Positions 53,916-64,000 of a stretch of DNA of 64,000 nucleotides are shown in pieces (the first letter of the stretch is position 1; every line of letters begins with the position of its first letter). The stretch is from Pseudomonas xionganensis (GTDB taxonomy: Bacteria > Pseudomonadota > Gammaproteobacteria > Pseudomonadales > Pseudomonadaceae): assembly GCF_009763245.1 (NCBI RefSeq), contig NZ_WKJZ01000002.1:62001-126000 (forward strand), in the 5' to 3' direction. Position numbers and translations under genes: made by a program. Below the pieces are notes generated by a model. The model saw only the letters and a list, made by a program, of their open reading frames with translations, searched no databases and was not told the origin of the DNA.

Positions 53916-55277
53916 TTAAGGCGCCGCCGGCGCAGGGTTGAAGGTGGCCGCCAGTTGCGCACTGCTGCTCTCCAGGCCTTCGCTCTCCGCCAGGCCCTGG
54001 CGCAGGTACTTGGCCATGGCGGGTTGGCGGGCGATGGCCAGATCGGTGTCGGCATCCCCCCCCGGCACATAGGCGCCGACGCTGATCAGGTCGCGGCTTT
54101 GCTGGTAGCGCGACCATAGCTGCTTGAAGCGCTGGGCCTGCTTGAGGTGTTCGGCGCTGACCACCTGAGGCATGACCCGGCTGATCGAGGCCTCGATATC
54201 GATGGCCGGATAATGCCCCTCCTCGGCCAGCCGCCGTGACAGCACGATATGGCCATCGAGCACACCGCGGGCGGCATCGGCGATGGGGTCCTGCTGATCG
54301 TCACCTTCGCTGAGCACGGTGTAGAAGGCGGTGATCGAGCCGCCACCCTCCTCCGCATTGCCGGCGCGCTCCACCAGCTTGGGCAGCTTGGCAAATACCG
54401 AGGGCGGATAGCCCTTGGTTGCCGGAGGCTCGCCAATGGCCAGGGCGATCTCGCGCTGGGCCTGGGCGAAACGAGTCAGCGAATCCATCAGCAGCAGGAC
54501 ATTCTTGCCCTTGTCGCGGAAGTATTCGGCAATGCGCGTGCAATACATGGCAGCCCGCAGGCGCATCAGGGGAGCATCGTCGGCCGGCGAGGCCACGACC
54601 ACCGAACGCTTGAGGCCTTCATGACCGAGGATCTCGTCGATAAATTCCTTGACCTCGCGGCCCCGCTCGCCGATCAGCCCCACCACGATGATGTCGGCCT
54701 CGGTGAAGCGGGTCATCATGCCCAGCAACACAGACTTGCCCACCCCGGTGCCGGCAAACAGGCCCAGGCGCTGGCCACGCCCCACGGTCAGGAGGCCATT
54801 GATCGAGCGGATGCCCACATCCAGAGGCTCGTTTATCGGGTGACGGTTGAGCGGGTTGATGGTCGGGCCATCCATGGGCACCCAGTCCTCGGCCTTCATG
54901 CCGCCCTTGCCATCCAGGGCGCGGCCGGTGCCGTCCAGCACCCGGCCGAGCATGGACATGCCCATGGGCAGGCGCCCGGTATCCGGCAGCGGCACCACCC
55001 GGGCACCCGGGGCGATGCCCGCCAGGCCGCCGACCGGCATCAGGTAGATCTTGCCATTGGCAAAGCCCATCACCTCGGCCTCGACCTGGACCGGGTGATA
55101 GCTGTCATCGTTGATCACCAGGCAGCGGCTGCCCAGGGCCGCACGCAGGCCTTCAGCCTCCAGGGTCAAACCGACCATGCGCAGCAAACGACCCTCGACC
55201 ACGGGTTTGGTCGGCAGATTGATCGCCTCACTATAGGCAGCCAGGCGCTTGCCCAGGCTGGTGCGTTCAAGGCGCAT
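53916..55277 (-). CDS. fliI: Flagellum-specific ATP synthase FliI
   Basis: A 453-residue F1-beta-like ATPase of the flagellar export apparatus. Walker A is [16 protein letters not shown], Walker [21 protein letters not shown], and the family motif [20 protein letters not shown] is intact. Start ATG 55277 ([15 protein letters not shown]) overlaps the fliH end by 11 bases; an upstream in-frame start at 55298 is inside fliH and less likely. Confidence 0.96.
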   Translation of the reverse strand: MRLERTSLGKRLAAYSEAINLPTKPVVEGRLLRMVGLTLEAEGLRAALGSRCLVINDDSYHPVQVEAEVMGFANGKIYLMPVGGLAGIAPGARVVPLPDTGRLPMGMSMLGRVLDGTGRALDGKGGMKAEDWVPMDGPTINPLNRHPINEPLDVGIRSINGLLTVGRGQRLGLFAGTGVGKSVLLGMMTRFTEADIIVVGLIGERGREVKEFIDEILGHEGLKRSVVVASPADDAPLMRLRAAMYCTRIAEYFRDKGKNVLLLMDSLTRFAQAQREIALAIGEPPATKGYPPSVFAKLPKLVERAGNAEEGGGSITAFYTVLSEGDDQQDPIADAARGVLDGHIVLSRRLAEEGHYPAIDIEASISRVMPQVVSAEHLKQAQRFKQLWSRYQQSRDLISVGAYVPGGDADTDLAIARQPAMAKYLRQGLAESEGLESSSAQLAATFNPAPAAP

Positions 55278-56073
55278 CAGCACCCACCTCAGGGGCATCG
55301 AGGTCCAGTTGCATATCGGCGGCTGGTGGGTGAATCAGTTGCTCGCGCTGCTGCTCGAACAGCTGCTTGATGGCCTGATGCATGCGGGTTTCCACCGTGG
55401 CATCGATGCGGCTCAGCTCGGTCTCAACCCGGCAGCCGCCTGGCAGCAGAGACTCATCCTCCAGGATGCGCCAGCTCTCTTCATGGCGCTCGCGCAGGGC
55501 CTTGATCAGCTCGAAATCTTGCGGGTTGAGATGGATACGTACGTTCTCGGTACCCATGGGCAGCAACTTGAGCGCCTCGCTCAGAACCTGGCGGATCTGG
55601 CTGGAATCCATCGCCAACTCACGCTGGATCACCTGGCGCACCATATGGCTGAGCAGGTTGACCATGGCGCTTTCCAGCTGCTGATCCTGCTCGGCGATCG
55701 GCTCGAACAGTTGCTGCATCAGGGTCTCCAGCCCTTTGATGCGGGCGGCCAGGGCAACCTCGGCTTCCTGCTTGGCCTTGAGCTGGCCGGCATGGAAGCC
55801 ATCCTTCTCTCCCGTGGCAAACCCTTCGTTGTAGGCATCCTGGCGAATCGCTTCCAGCTCCTCCAGCGTCAAGGGCTTGACGTCTTCCAGAGCCACTTCC
55901 TCACTGGCGGCAAGCGCTTCCTCGCCCTCTTCTACCGCCCCGGCAGCAGACTCCTCCACCACGACCTCGGCGGGGGCCTCTTCCTCGGGGTCGAAGCTGG
56001 GCAACGCCCAGCGATCGAAGGCGCTGACATCCTTGGCTCGGATCAGCTCGCTAGGGGGTTCTTTCTCGACCAT
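55267..56073 (-). CDS. fliH: Flagellar assembly protein FliH
   Basis: A 268-residue regulator of FliI that links it to the C-ring. Acidic N-terminal part with the FliN-binding [12 protein letters not shown] region, a central coiled coil with small-residue repeats ([20 protein letters not shown]) and a C-terminal domain ([20 protein letters not shown]). Length and order match Pseudomonas. It follows fliG with no gap. Confidence 0.94.
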   Translation of the reverse strand: MVEKEPPSELIRAKDVSAFDRWALPSFDPEEEAPAEVVVEESAAGAVEEGEEALAASEEVALEDVKPLTLEELEAIRQDAYNEGFATGEKDGFHAGQLKAKQEAEVALAARIKGLETLMQQLFEPIAEQDQQLESAMVNLLSHMVRQVIQRELAMDSSQIRQVLSEALKLLPMGTENVRIHLNPQDFELIKALRERHEESWRILEDESLLPGGCRVETELSRIDATVETRMHQAIKQLFEQQREQLIHPPAADMQLDLDAPEVGADAP

Positions 56074-57090
56074 TTACACCATCTCTTCGCCGCCCTTGCC
56101 GCCGAGCACGATTTCTCCGGCTTCGGCCATACGGCGGGCAATGGTGAGGATTTCCTTCTGCGCGGATTCCACATCGCTGACCCGCACCGGGCCCTTGGCC
56201 TCCAGGTCATCACGCAGCAACTCGGCCGCACGCTTGGACATGTTCTTGAACACCTTGTCCTTGATCGCCTCGTCGGCGCCCTTGAGGGCCAGCACCAGCA
56301 CATCGCTGGAGACTTCACGCAGCAGCGCCTGAATACCGCGGTCGTCGACATCGGCCAGGTTGTCGAAGACGAACATCAGGTCCTCGATCTGGCTGGACAG
56401 GTCCTCGTCCACCTCGCGGATCGAATCCATCAGCTGGCCTTCGATGGAGCTGTCGAGGAAGTTCATGATATCGGCGGCGCGCTTGACCCCGCCCAAGGCG
56501 GCGCGGGTGGTGCTGGCACTGCCGGAGAACTGCTTCTCGAGAATCTGGTTGAGCTCCTTGAGCGCTGCCGGCTGTACGGTATTGAGCGAAGATACGCGCA
56601 GCACGATATCCAGGCGCACCTTGTGATCGAAGTGGCTGAGCACCTCACCGGCCTGATCGGGGTCGAGATAAGCCACCACAATGGCCTGGATCTGCGGGTG
56701 CTCGTAGCGGATTACATCGGCCACGGCGCGCGGTTCCATCCACTTCAGGCTGTCCAGACCGCTGGTGCTGCCACCGAGCAGGATGCGGTCGATGAGGTTA
56801 CCGGCCTTGTCCTCGCCCAGGGCTGCGGTCAGCATCTTGCGGATATAACCGTCGGCGCCCACGCCCAGGCTGGTCTGATCGCCGACGATGTCAACGAACT
56901 CGCCCATCACCTGTTCAACCTGCTCGCGCTGGATATTGCGCATGCCGGCCATCGCCACCCCGACCCGCTGCACCTCCTTGGGCCCCAGGTGACGCAGCAC
57001 CTGCGCGGCATCGGTTTCACCCAGGGACAGCAGCAGAATGGCGGCCTTGTCTACCTTGGTCAGCTTGGCAGCGGTTCGATTCTCACTCAT
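56074..57090 (-). CDS. fliG: Flagellar motor switch protein FliG
   Basis: A 338-residue rotor protein that receives torque from the stators. Conserved parts: TKVDKAAILLLSLGETDAAQ, the EHPQIQAIVVAYLDPDQAGE segment of the middle domain, and the C-terminal torque helix with FKNMSKRAAELLRDDLEAKG containing the charged residues. It overlaps fliF by 8 bases. Confidence 0.96.
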   Translation of the reverse strand: MSENRTAAKLTKVDKAAILLLSLGETDAAQVLRHLGPKEVQRVGVAMAGMRNIQREQVEQVMGEFVDIVGDQTSLGVGADGYIRKMLTAALGEDKAGNLIDRILLGGSTSGLDSLKWMEPRAVADVIRYEHPQIQAIVVAYLDPDQAGEVLSHFDHKVRLDIVLRVSSLNTVQPAALKELNQILEKQFSGSASTTRAALGGVKRAADIMNFLDSSIEGQLMDSIREVDEDLSSQIEDLMFVFDNLADVDDRGIQALLREVSSDVLVLALKGADEAIKDKVFKNMSKRAAELLRDDLEAKGPVRVSDVESAQKEILTIARRMAEAGEIVLGGKGGEEMV

Positions 57091-58867
57091 CGGCGTTGAT
57101 CCACTCTTTGACTACCTGGGCGACGCGGCCCGGATCCTCGGCCACCAGACTCTTGATGGCATTCAGTTGTGCATCATACCCCTCGCTCGGGCTGGGCAGG
57201 AGGATGCTTTGCGGGCCACCAATACTGACCCGATCCTCGGCCAGATCACCGCTCAGCTCGCCCATATCGCCCAGCTCGACATCACCACCAGCACCTGCCA
57301 GCTCCTTGCCCTTGCCGCCGCCGGTGATGTTGTTGAGCACCGGACGCAGGACACCGAACACCAGCACCAGGATAAACAGCACGCCCAGCACCTGTTTGAT
57401 GATGTCCCAGAACCAGGGCTGGGTGTAGAAGGCTTCTTCAAAGAGTTCTTCGCCAACCGCATCGGAGAACGGCGTATTGATCACGCTGACGCTGTCGCCA
57501 CGGCTGGCATCGAAGCCCACCGAGTCCTGCACCAGGCGAGTGAAGCGCGCCAGGTCATCGGCACTCCAGGGCTGACGCGAAGTCTCCCCGGTGGCCGGAT
57601 CGACGCGCACCTGGTCATCCACCACCACGGCCACCGACAGGCGACGTAGACGCCCCTGCTGTTGCTTGGTGTAGCTGACGGAGCGGTCCAGTTCGAAGTT
57701 GCGGGTGGATTGCTCGCGCTTGTCCGCCGGATAGGGCGCCAGCATCGGCTGACCGGTGGCCGGATCGATCACCTGCTGACCATTGGCGTCCAGCAGCGGC
57801 TGACCGGGCGCCACGGCAGCGGCGACCGCACCCGCACCGGCCTGCTCAGGTGCATTGGCCGCACCGGGCGGCTGGTTGGCCAAGGCGCCCGGCACGCCCT
57901 GGGGCGGCAGGCTGCTGGTGCGCTGTTCGTTGACCTGCTGTTCACTGCGCAGCGCCGGCTGATCGGGGTTGAACATCTCCGAGGTGGATTCCACCGAGCT
58001 GAAGTCGACGTCCGCGGAGACTTCAGCCTTGTAGCGCCCGGCGCCCAACACGGGTTGCAGGATATTGTGCACGCGCTGGGTGAACAGGCTTTCCATGCGC
58101 CGGCTGTAATCGAACTGCTTGCCGGCCATGGTCAGCTCGGACATTTCCTGGATATCAGAGAGCAGGTTGCCTTTCTGATCCACCACCGTGACCTGGGCCT
58201 TGTTCATTTCCGGCACGCTGCTGGCCACCAGATTGACGATGGCCATCACCTGGCTCGGCTCCAGAGCGCGGCCCGGATAGAGCTCGACCAGTACCGAGGC
58301 GCTGGGCTTGCGCTCATCGCGTACGAACACCGAACTCTTGGGGATGGCCAGGTGCACCCGCGCCGCCTTGACGTTGTTCAGGCTCGATACGGTGCGCGCC
58401 AGCTCGCCTTCCAGGCCACGGCGATAGCGGGTCGCCTCCATGAACTGGCTGGTGCCCAGGCCCTGCTCCTTGTCGAGAATCTCGAAACCGATGCTGTTGT
58501 CGGTGGGCGCGACCCCGGCAGCCGCCAGACGCATGCGCGCGGTGGCCAGGTCATCGGCCTTGACCAGCAGGGCACCGGAGTTGGGCTCGACGGTGTATTT
58601 GATATTGGCGGCCGACAGGGTCTCCATCACCTGGGTAGCATCCATGCCATTAAGGCTGCCGTAGAGCGGGCGGTAGTCCGGCTGCTGGGACCAGAGCACC
58701 ACGGCAAAACCGATCGCCACGCTGGCGGCCAGGCCGACCAGCAGGCCGATCTGACGCAGCATCGACATCTCGGCCAGATTTTCCAGAAAGCTCAGGCCAA
58801 ACAGGGGTTTCTTCGTATCGTCACCGGCAGTGGTGGCGGGTACGTTTGCAGCTACGGCTTCAGCCAT
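57083..58867 (-). CDS. fliF: Flagellar MS-ring protein FliF
   Basis: A 594-residue protein with two membrane helices (IGLLVGLAASVAIGFAVVLW near residue 42 and DIIKQVLGVLFILVLVFGVL near 500), periplasmic ring-building domains between them, and a C-terminal FliG-binding tail (EGYDAQLNAIKSLVAEDPGR). It has the usual Pro/Ala-rich linker near residues 330-380. Confidence 0.96.
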   Translation of the reverse strand: MAEAVAANVPATTAGDDTKKPLFGLSFLENLAEMSMLRQIGLLVGLAASVAIGFAVVLWSQQPDYRPLYGSLNGMDATQVMETLSAANIKYTVEPNSGALLVKADDLATARMRLAAAGVAPTDNSIGFEILDKEQGLGTSQFMEATRYRRGLEGELARTVSSLNNVKAARVHLAIPKSSVFVRDERKPSASVLVELYPGRALEPSQVMAIVNLVASSVPEMNKAQVTVVDQKGNLLSDIQEMSELTMAGKQFDYSRRMESLFTQRVHNILQPVLGAGRYKAEVSADVDFSSVESTSEMFNPDQPALRSEQQVNEQRTSSLPPQGVPGALANQPPGAANAPEQAGAGAVAAAVAPGQPLLDANGQQVIDPATGQPMLAPYPADKREQSTRNFELDRSVSYTKQQQGRLRRLSVAVVVDDQVRVDPATGETSRQPWSADDLARFTRLVQDSVGFDASRGDSVSVINTPFSDAVGEELFEEAFYTQPWFWDIIKQVLGVLFILVLVFGVLRPVLNNITGGGKGKELAGAGGDVELGDMGELSGDLAEDRVSIGGPQSILLPSPSEGYDAQLNAIKSLVAEDPGRVAQVVKEWINADE

Positions 58868-58882
58868 GATTCAGTCCCACCC

Positions 58883-59212
58883 TTAAACCGGCATCTGCAT
58901 GATGTCTTGATAGGCCTGAACCAGCTTGTTGCGCACCTGGGTCATGGCCTGCATCGATACACTGGATTTTTGCGCAGCGATCATCACATCGGTCAGATCC
59001 ACGCCGCTCTGGCCCATTTCGAAGGCGGTGGCCAGTTTGCTGGCGGCCTGCTGGTTTTCGCTCACCTTGTTCACAGCCTGGCCGAGCATGTCGGAAAAGC
59101 TCGGCGCACCGACCTCAGGCGCACTGACGACCGGCTTCTGCCGGGCCATGGCTTCTGCCTGCATGGACCGCATTTCCAGCATCAAGCGATTGAATTCAAC
59201 ACCTTGGCTCAT
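58883..59212 (-). CDS. fliE: Flagellar hook-basal body protein FliE
   Basis: A 109-residue rod adaptor joining the MS ring to the rod. Conserved C-terminus [20 protein letters not shown] followed by [18 protein letters not shown]. Start ATG 59212 has GGAGG 5 bases upstream; the longer reading frame (to 59320) contains no supported start. First gene of the fliEFGHIJ unit, with a near-perfect sigma54 promoter. Confidence 0.95.
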   Translation of the reverse strand: MSQGVEFNRLMLEMRSMQAEAMARQKPVVSAPEVGAPSFSDMLGQAVNKVSENQQAASKLATAFEMGQSGVDLTDVMIAAQKSSVSMQAMTQVRNKLVQAYQDIMQMPV

Positions 59213-59268
59213 GACATCCTCCACTGGCCGCGTTTTTTTGACGCTGCGCGACTTTGTAGTGGGGTATC

Positions 59269-59285
59269 TGCAACAAGGGTGCCAA
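59269..59285 (-). promoter_or_regulatory. Sigma54 promoter upstream of fliE
   Basis: Minus strand TTGGCACCCTTGTTGCA matches the sigma54 consensus (TTGGCAC-N5-TTGC) without mismatch, about 57 bp upstream of the fliE ATG. FleR is the expected activator. Confidence 0.88.
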
Positions 59286-59320
59286 CCTCTGAATTGCGGG
59301 CTGCAGGCGCACGGCCACAC

Positions 59321-59359
59321 AAAAGAGCCCGTCAGGCGCTTGGCCGGGCGAGCTCTTTT
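59321..59359 (-). terminator. Intrinsic terminator after fleR
   Basis: AAAAGAGC and GCTCTTTT are exact reverse complements around a partly paired GC-rich inner stem. On the minus strand the hairpin ends in TTTT. It lies 16 bp past the fleR stop. Confidence 0.65.
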
Positions 59360-59374
59360 GCGGGTGACGGAGAA

Positions 59375-60772
59375 TTAACTGGCGTACAGATAGGCCTCGA
59401 CATCCATGCCGGCATCGCGCATCTGCGCCAGCTTGTATCTCAGGGTGCGCGGGCTGATACCCAGGCGCTCGGCGGCTTCCTTGCGCCGGCCGCGCTCGGC
59501 ACGCAGGGTGTCGATAATCATCTGGAACTCATGACGCCGCAGGTCATCGCCCAAGCCACCGGCATCGGCCACCGCACTCGAATCGGAGACGGGTGGCTGG
59601 CTGGCCGGCACGACACTCAGGGCGCGCACAGGGGCCGTCAGAGGCGCCGCGCTCAGGCACAGATCCTGAGGCTGGATCAGACCGCCCTGCTGCAGGATCA
59701 GGGCACGCTGGATGGCGTTATCCAGTTCGCGCACATTACCCGGCCAGGCATAGCTGCCGAGCAGCGCCTGAGCCTGGGGGGACAGGCGGATGGGCGAGTG
59801 ATTCATTTTTTTGACGTACTTGGCCAGCAGCCGCTCGGCCAGGGGCACGATGTCCGCTGGCCGTTCGCGAAGCGGGCGCCAGGCCAGGGGGAAAACCGAT
59901 AACCGATAGTAGAGGTCTTCACGGAAGCGCCCCGCCGCCACTTCGCCTGCCAGATCCCGGTTGCTGGTGGCCAGCACGCGAATATCCAGGTTGATCGGCT
60001 TGCGCGCGCCGACCCGCTCCACCTCACGTTCCTGCAGCACCCGCAGCAGCTTGGCCTGCAGGCCCAGAGGCATCTCGGAAATTTCATCCAGCAAAATGGT
60101 GCCGCCGTCGGCCAGTTCGAACTTGCCCGGTGCGCTGGCAATGGCACCGGTAAAGGCCCCCTTCTCATGACCGAACAGGGTGGCTTCGAGCATATTGTCG
60201 GGAATAGCGGCGCAGTTGATGGCGATAAAGGGCTTGCCCGAACGCGGTGACTGCTGATGGATAAAGCGCGCCAGCACCTCCTTGCCGGTGCCGGACTCGC
60301 CGGTGATAAGTACCGTCGAATCACTCTGCGCCACCCGCGCAGCCAGATCCAGAAGTTGCACACTGGCCGGCTCCACCGCCACCGGCCCCTCCTCATCCGC
60401 GCCGGCCAGACTGCCCAGGGCATGACGCTGCACCAGAGCCAGCAGCGCTTTCGGAGCAAAGGGCTTGACCAGGTAATCCGCCGCGCCCTGACGCATGGCA
60501 TCCACCGCCCGTTCCACCGCTGCATAAGCCGTCATCAACAGCACCGGCAACTGCGGCTGGCGCTGACGAATCTGCGCCAGCAACTGATGACCATCCATAC
60601 CCGGCATGTTCACATCGCTGACCACCAGGGCAAAGGCTTCCTCCTCCAGGGCCAGCAAGGCGGCCTCGGCACAATCCACCGCACGGTACTCGTGCCCGGC
60701 CAGGGACAGGGTGTCGATCAGGGCTTCACGCAGCGCGCGATCGTCTTCGACCAGCAATACTTTGGCAGCCAT
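59375..60772 (-). CDS. fleR: Sigma54-dependent response regulator FleR
   Basis: A 465-residue NtrC-type activator of mid-class flagellar genes. Receiver with Asp53 ([13 protein letters not shown]), AAA+ domain with Walker [11 protein letters not shown] and sigma54-contact loop [10 protein letters not shown], and a Fis-type helix-turn-helix at the C-terminus ([20 protein letters not shown]). Its partner kinase FleS is encoded 7 bp upstream. Confidence 0.95.
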   Translation of the reverse strand: MAAKVLLVEDDRALREALIDTLSLAGHEYRAVDCAEAALLALEEEAFALVVSDVNMPGMDGHQLLAQIRQRQPQLPVLLMTAYAAVERAVDAMRQGAADYLVKPFAPKALLALVQRHALGSLAGADEEGPVAVEPASVQLLDLAARVAQSDSTVLITGESGTGKEVLARFIHQQSPRSGKPFIAINCAAIPDNMLEATLFGHEKGAFTGAIASAPGKFELADGGTILLDEISEMPLGLQAKLLRVLQEREVERVGARKPINLDIRVLATSNRDLAGEVAAGRFREDLYYRLSVFPLAWRPLRERPADIVPLAERLLAKYVKKMNHSPIRLSPQAQALLGSYAWPGNVRELDNAIQRALILQQGGLIQPQDLCLSAAPLTAPVRALSVVPASQPPVSDSSAVADAGGLGDDLRRHEFQMIIDTLRAERGRRKEAAERLGISPRTLRYKLAQMRDAGMDVEAYLYAS

Positions 60773-60779
60773 GGCTGGG

Positions 60780-61991
60780 TTACTCCTTACTCACAGGTGA
60801 AGTCGCAGCAATCAGCGGCAAACTGAGGATGGCGCAGGTGCCGCGCCCTGGGCGCGAACGCAGCTGCAGCTGGCCCTGGTGGGCCCGGGCAACGGCCTTG
60901 ACCACGGCCAGGCCAAGACCGGTGCCGGTGGTCTTGGTGGTAAAGAAGGGCTCGCCCAGACGTGCCAGAGTGGCAGGCTCGATACCAGGGCCATTGTCAC
61001 TGATGCACAGACGCAGGCTCTGCCCGCGGCAATACAGATGCACCTTCAGGCGCACATCGCGACCCGCGGCCTGGATGGCGTTTTCAATCAGGTTGAGTAC
61101 GGTGCCGACCAGGGTGTCGCGATTACACAGCAGCGCCCCGTCACGGCTGTCGCACTGCCAACGTACCTGCATACCCAACACATGGGGCTCGGCGGCAGCC
61201 CGCAGGGCAGTAAATAACGCCTCCGGACTCAGGCGATCAGGCAGTGGCAAATCACCACGAGCAAAGATCAGCATGTCGCGCACCTGATGCTCCAGCTCAT
61301 GCAGGCGCTCCTGCAGCCGCCCGGCAAAGCGCTGCTGCTGCTCCAGCGGCAGCTCCTGCTCGGCCAGATGACCGGCATAGAGCATGGCCGCAGACAGCGG
61401 CGTGCGAATCTGATGGGCCAGGGAGGCGACCATGCGCCCCAGCGCCGAGAGGCGCTCATGGCGCGCCAGCTGATCCTGCAGGCGACGGGTTTCCGTCAGG
61501 TCGGTCAACAGCACCAGCTGGCCCGGTTCGCCATGCAAGGAGCGGGTGGCAATGGACAAACGCCGCCCATCCTTGAGGGATACTTCGTGGCCGTCATCCT
61601 CGCGGGGAGCGAAATTGCGGCTGATCACCTGGCGCCAGAGCATGCCGACCAAGGGCTGGCCGAGCAGGTTGCGCGCCACCGGATTGGCTTCACGCACCAC
61701 GCCCTGCCCATCAATCACGATCACCCCGCCCGGCAGCAAATCCAGCAGGCTCTGCAGACGGTGGGCGAGACGCTCCTTCTCTGCCAGCTCCTGCATACGC
61801 TGGGCGCTGACCAGTGCCAGCTGCCCTTTCAGCTCGGTCACCCGAGCCTCCAGCATGCTGTAGGAGGCACTCAGCTGGGTGGACATCTGATTGAACAGGG
61901 CAAAGGTCTGCTCAAGATTGGCGCGCGCGCCCTGCTCAACAGGTAGCGCCGGGATCACAGCTTCAACGGAGCGCTGGGAAGTGGTATTCAT
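60780..61991 (-). CDS. fleS: Flagellar sensor histidine kinase FleS
   Basis: A 403-residue soluble kinase: PAS domain at about 80-180 (LLDLLPGGVIVIDGQGVVRE), phospho-acceptor His193 (ASLAHQIRTPLSAAMLYAGH), and ATP-binding domain with NLIENAIQAAG, SDNGPGIEP and TGLGLAVVKAVARAHQG. No membrane helices. First gene of the fleSR unit with its own sigma54 promoter. Confidence 0.94.
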   Translation of the reverse strand: MNTTSQRSVEAVIPALPVEQGARANLEQTFALFNQMSTQLSASYSMLEARVTELKGQLALVSAQRMQELAEKERLAHRLQSLLDLLPGGVIVIDGQGVVREANPVARNLLGQPLVGMLWRQVISRNFAPREDDGHEVSLKDGRRLSIATRSLHGEPGQLVLLTDLTETRRLQDQLARHERLSALGRMVASLAHQIRTPLSAAMLYAGHLAEQELPLEQQQRFAGRLQERLHELEHQVRDMLIFARGDLPLPDRLSPEALFTALRAAAEPHVLGMQVRWQCDSRDGALLCNRDTLVGTVLNLIENAIQAAGRDVRLKVHLYCRGQSLRLCISDNGPGIEPATLARLGEPFFTTKTTGTGLGLAVVKAVARAHQGQLQLRSRPGRGTCAILSLPLIAATSPVSKE

Positions 61992-62042
61992 CGTTCTCTC
62001 TCGCGTGGCGAGCCGTCATAAGACGGTCAGTTAGCTGAGAGA

Positions 62043-62060
62043 TAGCAATACCCGTGCCTA
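62043..62060 (-). promoter_or_regulatory. Candidate sigma54 promoter upstream of fleS
   Basis: Minus strand AGGCACGGGTATTGCTA: GGCAC and TTGC at -24/-12 with 5-base spacing, one mismatch (A for T before GG). About 54 bp upstream of the fleS ATG. FleQ is the expected activator. Confidence 0.75.
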
Positions 62061-62085
62061 AAAAATAATTCTTTATTTTCAATGA

Positions 62086-62127
62086 CTTAAAAAACAAAGC
62101 CGAAGGATGCGTCAATCCTTCGGCTTT
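62086..62127 (-). terminator. Rho-independent terminator after fleQ
   Basis: A 13-bp perfect stem (AAAGCCGAAGGAT / ATCCTTCGGCTTT) with a 6-base loop, followed on the minus strand by G and a T-run. About 37 bp past the fleQ stop. Confidence 0.9.
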
Positions 62128-62164
62128 ATTTCTGGGCTGGGCGCCAAGGGTCTGACAGCAGGCC

Positions 62165-63637
<1,473 letters not shown>

Positions 63638-63864
63638 AGTGTTCTTGTCTGATCCCGGAGTGAAGAAAGGCGCCACAGTCATGAAACAGGCGCCAGCAAT
63701 TGGCCACTAGTTAAGTCAATTTTCTGTTCACAGTCAATTTTATGGCGTATTTTTTTGAAAAATGTTTGCTCCCTGGCAACAAGTCAGCCATGCCCCATAC
63801 GCAATGGCCCGACTACCGGAGGCAGTCGGGCCATGTAGAAATCGTAGAGCAGCAAAGCACGACC
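63638..63864. promoter_or_regulatory. fleQ upstream region with repeated AAAATTGACT
   Basis: A 227-bp intergenic region before fleQ (minus). On the minus strand, AAAATTGACT occurs twice, 18 bases apart, next to possible -35/-10 hexamers (TTGACT, then TTAACT 17 bases on). A weak GG-N10-GC element sits at 63775-63791. At 63803-63833 an 11-bp stem (ATGGCCCGACT/AGTCGGGCCAT) could terminate the fliT-like gene, although no T-run follows it. Confidence 0.4.
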
Positions 63865-64000
63865 TCAGCCAAACAGCTGATAAACCTTGGCACCCTGCTG
63901 AGATTGATTGAGCTGAACCAGCTCTTGGGCCAGGCGCTGCTGCTCGGCCTGGCAGACCGTGACCAGCTCGCGATACAGGTCGAGTAGTTCCTGCATGCGT
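63865..64000 (-). CDS. fliT: FliT-like flagellar protein, C-terminal part only
   Basis: The minus strand reads through the right edge: the visible tail is MQELLDLYRELVTVCQAEQQ and then helical RLAQELVQLNQSQQGAKVYQ, ending LFG. Its place directly upstream of fleQ, where fliS and a FliT-like chaperone gene occur in Pseudomonas, and the coiled-coil character support the call. The N-terminus is outside the window; the Met seen is probably internal. Confidence 0.65.
   Translation of the reverse strand, partial: RMQELLDLYRELVTVCQAEQQRLAQELVQLNQSQQGAKVYQLFG

Noticed and set aside
57662..59902. 746-aa open frame antisense to fliF-fliE-fleR
   Set aside because: Crosses three genes and a promoter/terminator region; not plausible coding.

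Overview
The window is a high-GC gammaproteobacterial chromosome segment, almost certainly from Pseudomonas or a close relative in the Pseudomonadaceae. Three things support this. The flagellar/chemotaxis block has the Pseudomonas gene order (fleQ, fleSR, fliEFGHIJ, fliK, fliLMNOPQR-flhB, flhAF-fleN-fliA, cheYZAB-motCD-parC-parP-cheW). It is followed by a System I cytochrome c maturation operon (ccmA-I). The intergenic REP sequences and their RAYT transposase are of the Pseudomonas type. No rRNA, tRNA, CRISPR array, prophage or insertion sequence was recognised.

Layout. Bases 1-20,500 hold mixed housekeeping and accessory genes: a truncated EamA transporter, a PomAB-type stator pair, the azoreductase azoR, a LysR regulator, an alpha/beta hydrolase, periplasmic cyclophilin, an MgtC-family protein, a REP/RAYT element, a GNAT-like protein, an OprO/OprP-type porin, a ketosynthase III-ECF sigma-anti-sigma operon, an exported lipase-like protein, a LysE exporter with a solute-binding protein, a lipoprotein, a HIT protein, an exported ClpP-fold protein, a cold-shock protein, and an exported hydrolase coupled to mlaA. 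Bases 20,550-27,530 are the ccm operon on the minus strand, genes overlapping or tightly packed. Bases 27,600-29,606 carry a plus-strand pair, a second FliK-like protein and an FlhB C-terminal-domain protein, behind a sigma28-like promoter. Bases 29,607-64,000 are one continuous minus-strand flagellar and chemotaxis island ending in a partial fliT-like gene.

How the flagellar genes fit together. FleQ is the master sigma54 activator. I can read sigma54 (GG-N10-GC) elements upstream of fleSR, fliE, fliK, fliL and flhA, with intrinsic terminators after fleQ, fleR and fliK, so the island divides into at least five transcription units. FliA (sigma28) is encoded in the flhA-flhF-fleN unit. The CheA-CheW-ParP-ParC set would build and position polar chemotaxis arrays. 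A HptB-HsbR-HsbA partner-switching module sits between fliJ and fliK. The window encodes two different stators, PomAB (sodium-type) and MotCD, and two FliK and two FlhB-like proteins.

No clearly undescribed multi-gene system was found. The strongest leads are the FliK2/FlhB-C pair, the repeated motif in the CheA linker, the PomAB plus MotCD combination, and the exported hydrolase fused translationally to an mlaA that lacks a lipobox.
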